Assembly (NCBI GenBank): GCA_009731375.1 | Contig: BJOX01000097.1 | Span: forward strand, 359,175-408,540 | From: Paulinella micropora | Taxonomy: Eukaryota; Cercozoa; Imbricatea; Euglyphida | Length of the DNA: 49,366 nucleotides | Direction: 5' to 3' | Shown: one piece after another, positions 39,403 through 48,248 of the stretch | Layout: every line of letters begins with the position of its first letter | How positions within the stretch are numbered: the first letter of the stretch is position 1 | The notes under the pieces: generated by a model | Told to the model about the DNA's origin: nothing | The model's database searches: none | Seen by the model: only the letters and a program-made list of their open reading frames with translations | Translations under genes and position numbers: made by a program

Positions 39403-40931
39403 NNNNNNNNNNACAGGTAAACAACAACTTACGTTGATTGTTTTGAAGATGAGCTTACGCTGCTGTACGATGTTACCAACCTACATTCATTCATACATAC
39501 ATACATACATGCATGCATGCATACATTACATAACTTAACACCACACAACATAACACAACACAACATACATAACATACACACACACTTTACATATATTACA
39601 TACATACATATGCAATCAGGTATAGATATGTATATATGCCCTACCACGTTGAATTTCTCATCTATGTATGTATGTAATGTATGTATGTGTATCTATGTTA
39701 TGTATGTTGTGTTGTGTCGTGTTATGTTATGTTATGTATGAAAATTCCTTACCACGATGAATTTCTCATCTATGTACGTAATGTTATGTTATGTATGTAT
39801 GTATCTATGTTATGTATGTTGTGTTGTCGGTGTTATGATGTGTGTTATGTTACGTTATGTTATGCTATGTATGTATATTCCATACCACGATGATAAATTT
39901 CTCATCTGAGTGTCCCCAGGTGACGATATCTGTGAAGCCGTAGTTCTCCAATACACTCTATATATATAGAGAGAGAGAGATGGATCGATTGATGATTTTT
40001 TTGGGGGGGGGGGGGGGGGGGGGGNNNNNNNNNNNNNNNNNNNNNNNNNNNNNNNNNNNNNNNNNNNNNNNNNNNNNNNNNNNNNNNNNNNNNNNNNNNN
40101 NNNNNNNNNNNNNNNNNNNNNNNNNNNNNNNNNNNNNNNNNNNNNNNNNNNNNNNNNNNNNNNNNNNNNNNNNNNNNNNNNNNNNNNNNNNNNNNNNNNN
40201 NNNNNNNNNNNNNNNNNNNNNNNNNNNNNNNNNNNNNNNNNNNNNNNNNNNNNNNNNNNNNNNNNNNNNNNNNNNNNNNNNNNNNNNNNNNNNNNNNNNN
40301 NNNNNNNNNNNNNNNNNNNNNNNNNNNNNNNNNNNNNNNNNNNNNNNNNNNNNNNNNNNNNNNNNNNNGGGGGGGGGTAGTTAGACATAGATTGGATAGA
40401 TAGTGGTTGACCTTCTTTTCTGGGTGCATCAGCAAGACACCCTACATGTACATACACATACACATATTACATATTACATATACATATACATATACATACC
40501 TCACAGTTTATTCCCAGCACCAAGGGGTTAGGATAGTCCTTGAATTGCCACTGCATACACACACACACATTATTTAATAAAAGAAAATGCTAAGAGAAAA
40601 CGTGAAAGATCAAAGGATCCCTTTCTTGCACACACACACAGACACACACACATACATACATAGTAAATAGATATACACAATCCATGAATCGCCACCGCAG
40701 ACACACACATGCAGACATCTCACTCACTCACTCACTCAATCCATCCATCCAATAATCCACCCAATCAATCAATCACTCACTCACTCAAATCAATCAATCC
40801 ATCCAATCAATCAATCAATCATTCAACCCAATCAATCAATCAAATAAATATAATCTATAATCTATCTATCTATCAACCTGTTCGACCAAAAAGAAGGTTG
40901 ACCCATAGAAGGTCCACTCCTGTACGTAGTC
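39209..40931 (-). CDS. MyTH4-FERM gene: FERM F3 lobe exons and stop
   Basis: Exons 40931-40878 (DYVQEWTFYGSTFFLVEQ), 40550-40500 (WQFKDYPNPLVLGINCE), 40441-40412 (GVLLMHPEKK), 39957-39886 (SVLENYGFTDIVTWGHSDEK, FIIV), 39462-39433 (QRKLIFKTIN) and 39277-39209 (GQEMNHLIHDYVKFKVKNKA, QA, TAA) are all phase 0. They follow the F3 PH-like order: YG-x-x-FF, LG-I-N, GV-x-L-x-x-P, YxFxxIxxW, F-x-T and I-x-x-Y. The N gap at 40025-40368 is intronic and flanked by poly-G. Confidence 0.85.
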
Positions 40932-42371
40932 CTAATTTCACAAAACAAACAAAAACATCAACATAACACACAGACATACATCAACATACACAAACTCACT
41001 CTTAACCCCCCCCCCCTCTCTCTATATATATACATCATACTATCTATACACACAAATATTACAAACCAGGTAATTAAGTTTTGCTTCCAGCGACATGAAG
41101 CCCGATAAGATTAAGATAAAGATGAGATAGGAGAAGCTAAAATGAGATAAAGCACAAGCTAAGACAAGCTAAGACGATAGATAGATAGATAGATAGATAA
41201 ATAGGTAGATAGAAAGATAGACAGATAGATAGAAAGATAGATAGGTAAGACAAGCTAAGACAAAGATAGCATAGAAGCGACAAGACAGGACAAGCAAAGA
41301 CAGCTACGACACGCTGAGACAAGATAACATAGAAGGTATAAAAGACAAGATAAGACAAGCTAAGACAAGATAACAAAGAAGGTAAGATAAAAGACAAGCC
41401 AAGACAAGATAACATAGAAGGTAAGATAAAAGACAAGCTAATACAAGATAACAAAGAAGGTATAAAAGACAAGATAAGACAAGCTAAGACAAGATAACAT
41501 AGAAGGTAAGATAAAAGACAATAAGACAAGCTAAGACAAGATACCAAAGAAGGTAAGATAAAAGACAAGCTAAGACAAGATAACATAGAAGGTAAGATAA
41601 AAGACAAACTAAGACAAGCTAAGACAAGATAACATAGAAGGTAAGTTAAAAGACAAGCTAAGTCAAGCTAAGACAAGCTAAGACAAGATAACAAAGAAGG
41701 TAAGATAAAAGACAAGCTAAGATAACACAGAAGGTAAGATAAAAGACAAGCTAAGTCAAGCCAAGACAATCTAAGGCAAGATAACATAGAAGGTAAGATA
41801 AAAGACAAGCTAAACAAGCTAAGACAAGATGAGACAAGATAACATAGAAGGTAAAATAAAAGACAAGCTAAGTCAAGCTAAGTCAAGCTAAGACAAGCTA
41901 AGACAAGATCAACAGACCAGGTAGTTGAGTTTGGCTTCCAGCGACGTGAAACCCGACACCTTCTGGTACTTGTTTAGAATCATCTGCTCCCACTCCTTCA
42001 GCATCTTCTCATTCGGCTTCTTATTCTTGCTGAACAAGGAGCTCGGCATGAACTGCTCTAGCTTAGGCTTCAGCCAGCCAGGGAAGTGAATGTCCTTCTT
42101 GTAATCTCCGAAAGTCGCCTGCAATTGCAAGGCGGCCAGCACGGTGATATCGTCGACTTTGGCTGGGTAACGCTCCGAGACGACGTCTTGAGTTGCCTGG
42201 ATGTAGATGAGGTTGATTGCTTCGGGATCCGACATGATCTCCTTGTTGGATGTCTTGAGGACCAGCTTGGCTTTGTAAATGAATTTGCAGTAGTTGACCT
42301 GGGGAGAGGGAGAGGGAGGGAGGGAGAGAGGGAGGGAGAGAGAGAGAGAGATGAACTTGCAGTAATTGACT

Positions 42372-42421
<50 letters not shown>

Positions 42422-42468
42422 TGACCTTGGCCTGCACCACCGTCTTGTTCATATCTTTGTGTGTTGGC

Positions 42469-42527
<59 letters not shown>

Positions 42528-42531
42528 GAGA

Positions 42532-42578
<47 letters not shown>

Positions 42579-45500
42579 AGAGAGAAAGAGAGTGACCTTA
42601 GCCTGAACCACCGTCTTGTTCATATCTTTGTGTTGGTAGTTTTTACTCTTCTTCATACGCTGTTCTAGTTTCACTTCTTCCACCAGGGGCGCGTTTTCCC
42701 AGGAGGCCATCTAAACCATTTAATGTAATGTAATGTACGAACAAATTTATATTACGTACATATTACGTAAATACAATACATACATACTGACATACATACA
42801 TACACATTACATTACATTTACATTACATTCCATGTACATTTACATTTCATTCCATTCCATACATTACATACATACCATACATAACATACATACATATGTA
42901 CATACATACACATACCACGTCCAAGACTCTATCCTTGGGGTCCAGAATGCGCTCCAAGTTCTTCTCCTCTGTAAAGCACAATGATATATATATATGTAAT
43001 ATTATATATATATATATATAGAGGTATAGATATATATTTAAAAGGAGATATGAGGTACAGATATGAACATGAACACACACATTTGAGAAATGGAAAATTT
43101 GTTCATCCATCCATCCATCCATACGGTACGGTACGGTACATTACGGTACGGTACCGTACGGTACGGTACATTACGGTACGGTACATTACATACATACATA
43201 CATTACATACATACACACATACAAAATTCTAACGGCATGGATGACATACATACATATACATAAATACACACATAAATAGAGAAAGACCTGCTCCTTCATA
43301 CAGAGCAAAGGGGCTGGTCACCACGAGGCCGTACTTCTGAACCAACATCTCTTCCTACATACATACATACATATAACATCTCTCTTCTGGACCATAACAT
43401 CTCTTGCTACATACATACATACATATAACATCTCTATTCTGAACCAACATCTCTTCCTACATACATACATAACATATAACATCTCTTCTGAACCAACATC
43501 TCTTCCTACATACATACATAACATATAACATCTACCAACATCTCTCTTCCTACATACATACAAATAACATCTCTTCTGAACCAACATCTCTTGCTACATA
43601 CATACATACATATAACATCTACTAACATCTCTTCCTACATACATACATACATAAACCAACATCTCTTCCTCCATACATACATACATATAACATCTCTCTT
43701 CTGAACCAACGTCTCTTCCTACATACATACATACATATAACATCTCTTCTGAACCAACATCTTTTCCTACACACATACATACATATAACATCTACTAACA
43801 TCTCTTCCTACATACATACATACATAAACCAACATCTCTTCCTACATACATACATACATATAACATCTCTCTTCTGAACCAACATCTCTTCCTACATACA
43901 TACATATAACATCTCTTCTGAACCAACATCTCTTCCTACATTCGCTCGTTCGTTCAATCGTGAGTTTTGTTTGTGTCGAGATCGTTACCACATCCTTGTT
44001 AAGTGTGTATGGGTCGACAGTGAACGTCTTAAAAGTGTCATCGGCCAGGTTGACTCGAATGGGCACCTAATGCAATGTAATGTAACGTAGCGTGAATGTA
44101 ACGTAAACGTAAATGTAAATGTAATGCAATGCAATGCAATGTAATGTAATGTGTGCATGTATGCATGCATGCATGTATACCGGCTTCGTCGCCTTGAGAC
44201 ACTCCAGCTCCAGCTTGGAAGGCACCTAAAAAANNNNNNNNNNNNNNNNNNNNNNNNNNNNNNNNNNNNNNNNNNNNNNNNNNNNNNNNNNNNNNNNNNN
44301 NNNNNNNNNNNNNNNNNNNNNNNNNNNNNNNNNNNNNNNNNNNNNNNNNNNNNNNNNNNNNNNNNNNNNNNNNNNNNNNNNNNNNNNNNNNNNNNNNNNN
44401 NNNNNNNNNNNNNNNNNNNNNNNNNNNNNNNNNNNNNNNNNNNNNNNNNNNNNNNNNNNNNNNNNNNNNNNNNNNNNNNNNNNNNNNNNNNNNNNNNNNN
44501 NNNNNNNNNNNNNNNNNNNNNNNNNNNNNNNNNNNNNNNNNNNNNNNNNNNNNNNNNNNNNNNNNNNNNNNNNNNNNNNNNNNNNNNNNNNNNNNNNNNN
44601 NNNNNNNNNNNNNNNNNNNNNNNNNNNNNNNNNNNNNNNNNNNNNNNNNNNNNNNNNNNNNNNNNNNNNNNNNNNNNNNNNNNNNNNNNNNNNNNNNNNN
44701 NNNNNNNNNNNNNNNNNNNNNNNNNNNNNNNNNNNNNNNNNNNNNNNNNNNNNNNNNNNNNNNNNNNNNNNNNNNNNNNNNNNNNNNNNNNNNNNCCCCC
44801 CCCCCCTCGTTGAGGTGACTGTGCAATGATGTATCTTCTCTGATAGATAGACAGATAGATAGAGAGAGACAGAGAGAGAGAGATTTAGATAGATAGATAG
44901 ATAGATAGATTGATTTGTACCCGCACTTCCTCGATCGGAGAGGACTTCACCGTCTTGTTCACATAGTCCATCAAGAAACCCTGCAGAATACATCAACAAC
45001 GAGTGATGTCGACTGAGTCAGTCGATCGGTGATAAAGAGTCAAAATTAGTCAAACGAGTCAAATGAAGAGTTCAATCGTGTGTGTGTGTGTGTGTGTGTG
45101 TTTGTGTGTATGCATGTATATATGTATGTATACGTATGTATGTATGTATGTTCGATCATCGTTACAACTTTGAGTGATGTCGAGTGAGTCAGTCGATCGG
45201 TGATATAGTCAAATTAGTCAAATGAGTGAAATGAAGAGTGTCAATCGTTCCATAATCGTTCACCGTCGTCAGATACTGTAGCACCCTAGACAGATAGATA
45301 GATAAATGGATAGTAATGGGTAGGTAGGTAGGTAGGTAGGTGGTGGTTGACCTTGAGCTGCTTGCTGGGGGGGAAGGTGGCCAGGCAGAAAGTCATAAGC
45401 TCCCAGCCTTTGACCGTCGAGGATGGCTTTGGGTTGCCAGTGGTTTGCTTGCAGAGTTGCATATAGACCTCGTCTCGAAGACCCACGGGGGCCACCATCA

Positions 45501-48204
45501 AGTTCTGCGAAAAGAGAGGGAAACATTTCAAGCAACGAACGAACGAATGAACAAACAACCACTAACTGAACAACCAACACCAACCAACCAACCAACAAGA
45601 AAGCAAACCAACACATACCCTCAACATTTTCTTGGCGTGGTCGATGGGTCCTTTGCTGGACTTGCGGTCGCCCATGTAGCTCATGACGTTTTTGAAGGAC
45701 TGAATAGCCTCGGCGTCCAAGTGCCTGTTTCTCTTTAGCAGAGCCTACACATAACATGATAGAACATAACATAACATNNNNNNNNNNNNNNNNNNNNNNN
45801 NNNNNNNNNNNNNNNNNNNNNNNNNNNNNNNNNNNNNNNNNNNNNNNNNNNNNNNNNNNNNNNNNNNNNNNNNNNNNNNNNNNNNNNNNNNNNNNNNNNN
45901 NNNNNNNNNNNAAAAAAAAAAAAAAAAAAAAAAAACAACCTTTTTGATGAGACTCTTCTTGAAAGTGAGCATCGTGGCATCGTCATGCACAGCGCCAAAG
46001 CGGAACGTCCGGTTGACCCAGCCTTTGCAGATTAGATTAGATTAGATTAGATCGGCTTAGATTAGATTATATTAGATTAGATTGGATTGGATTGGATTAG
46101 ATTACCTTTGCGATGCTTGGAGAAGGTGAACTGTTCGTGACCGTCGTCGTCAACCTCTTCGTCACTGTGCTCCACGTCCTCCGCGTCCGCGTCGTGGTGG
46201 CTCTTCTTCTGCGCCATGGCGCGTGCTGCAAGCAAGGCAAGGTCAAATAAGTTGGATCGAGTGGTGGCTTCTGAGCCATGGCGCATGCAAGTAAGCAAAG
46301 GCACATTTTCTTTCTGAGCCATGGAGCGTGCTACAAGTAAGCCAGGTAAGTTAAGTTAGGTCGAATGCTGGCTGCTCTTCTGAGCCATGGCACGTGCTAC
46401 AAGTAAGCAAGGGAAATTAAGTTAGATCGAGTGGTGGCTTCTGAGCCATGGCGCGTGCTGCAAGTAAGGCAAGGTCAATTAATTAGGTCGAGAACAATGA
46501 CTTCAAGCGCTTTGATATCAGTCAGTATTTGCATCTACAACCTGTGCTATGGCTCATTAGAAAGCTCTTGATGAGAGCTTTCAAATGAGCCACTACACAA
46601 GCCACAAAGATCAGAACCGGCTGAGACCGAAATGTTTGAAGTCATTGCTCATTGTGGTTAAGTACAAGGAACTTCTCAATGCTAGGAAGTGAGGGAATAT
46701 CCTTACCACCTCCCGCGGCATTTTCTTCGTCCTCATCACTGTCGGCGCCCCCGTCGTCGCTCTGGTCCTCGTCGCTGATCCCGTGGTCCTCAGCCTTCTG
46801 CTTCTCACTCTCTGGTTGCGCCGCTGACCACAGGCAAACATTCTTTTGTTGGTTGCTTGGTTCGGTTTGGTTGGTTGGTTGGAAGGTTTTTCTAAATATT
46901 CCGGCCACCCTACATTTCGGCCACTTTGAATGTAAACCCTCGTTTTTCACCGCAAACTAGAGCTTTTATTACTTTGTGAAAAATGAAAAATCATAAAGGC
47001 TCTAGTTCGCGGTGAAACGATGGTTTACAGTCAAAGTGTCCGAAAAGTAGGGTGGCCGGAATATTTAGAAAAACCTTGCAAGGCATACCATGCATACACC
47101 ATGCAAACTATGCATACAAATACAGACAATACAGATAAGACATGCAAGACAAGACGTAAAAAATAAAACAAAAACAACAACAACAAACAACAACAAAAAA
47201 ACAAAAACAAAAATAAAAACAAAAAGGAAACAAATCAAACAAATACAGACAAAACAATGCAGACAGAGAGGTTACCACCTCCTTTACCACCGTCGTCGTC
47301 AGAGTCCTCTTCCTCCTTTGCTCCTATGAGTAGTAGTAGTAGTAGTGGTGGTGGTGGTGGTGGTAGTAGTAGTTGTAGTAGTAGTAGTATCGTATGATCC
47401 GTTAAAGTGAACATATGAAGTAAGTTCAAGAAGTTAAGCAACTCAAGCAAGTAAGTAAGTATCCCTCCTCCTCCTTTGCACCCGTAGCCAGTTAAGTGAA
47501 CATCGGTTAAGTAAGTTCAAGAAGTTAAGCAACTCAAATATGTAAGTATCCCTCCTCTTCTTGCTTGGCGCCTGTAGCCAGTTAAGTGAACATCGGTTAA
47601 GTAAGTTCAAGAAGTTAAGCAACTCAAATATGTAAGTATCCCTCCTCTTCTTGCTTTGCGCCTGTAGCCAGTTAAGTGAACATCGGTTAAGTAAGTTCAA
47701 AAAGTTAACCTACTTTTCCGCTACACCGGAGCCTTGAAAAAGAGGGTCTGGTGGCGAGACGTTAAGCAAATCAAGTCAACTCAAGAAGTAAGTAAGTATC
47801 CCTCCTTGTCTGGCCCATCCGCCTCTTGCGTACATACATACATACATACTGTGTTTGTTTATCATTCTTGGGCTCATCCGCCTCTTACATACATAAATAC
47901 AGTGTGTTTACCGGTCACCTCCACAAAATGTGGTTAGGTTACCGATAAAAATTTGACGTGTTTTGCGGGCTCGCCGGGCCGGCTCGCCCGCAAAACACGT
48001 CAAATTTGTGGCTAGCCGCATAATATCCTACTGTTTCTTACCATTCTTCTCGGGCTCATCCGCCTCTTCTGGGTTTTTCCAAGTAGTTTCCTTAGTCGCC
48101 TTGTTGTACCTGCAGATGTGTATGTGGATAAAGATAAATGTAAAATGTAAATATATCAATGATAATTTTGAACATCATCAACCGGCCGGCCCTTAAAAAA
48201 TGTA

Positions 48205-48248
<44 letters not shown>

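Noticed and set aside
42597-42710. ATG at 42710 as the start of a separate FERM gene
   Set aside because: A TTTAG acceptor precedes it directly, the phase joins the upstream F1 exon, and F1 lobe plus MyTH4 lie upstream in frame.
43355-43945. CRISPR-like array (repeat about 20 bp, regular spacing)
   Set aside because: Spacers are CATA repeat and the repeat is the start of the adjacent exon; eukaryotic intron context.
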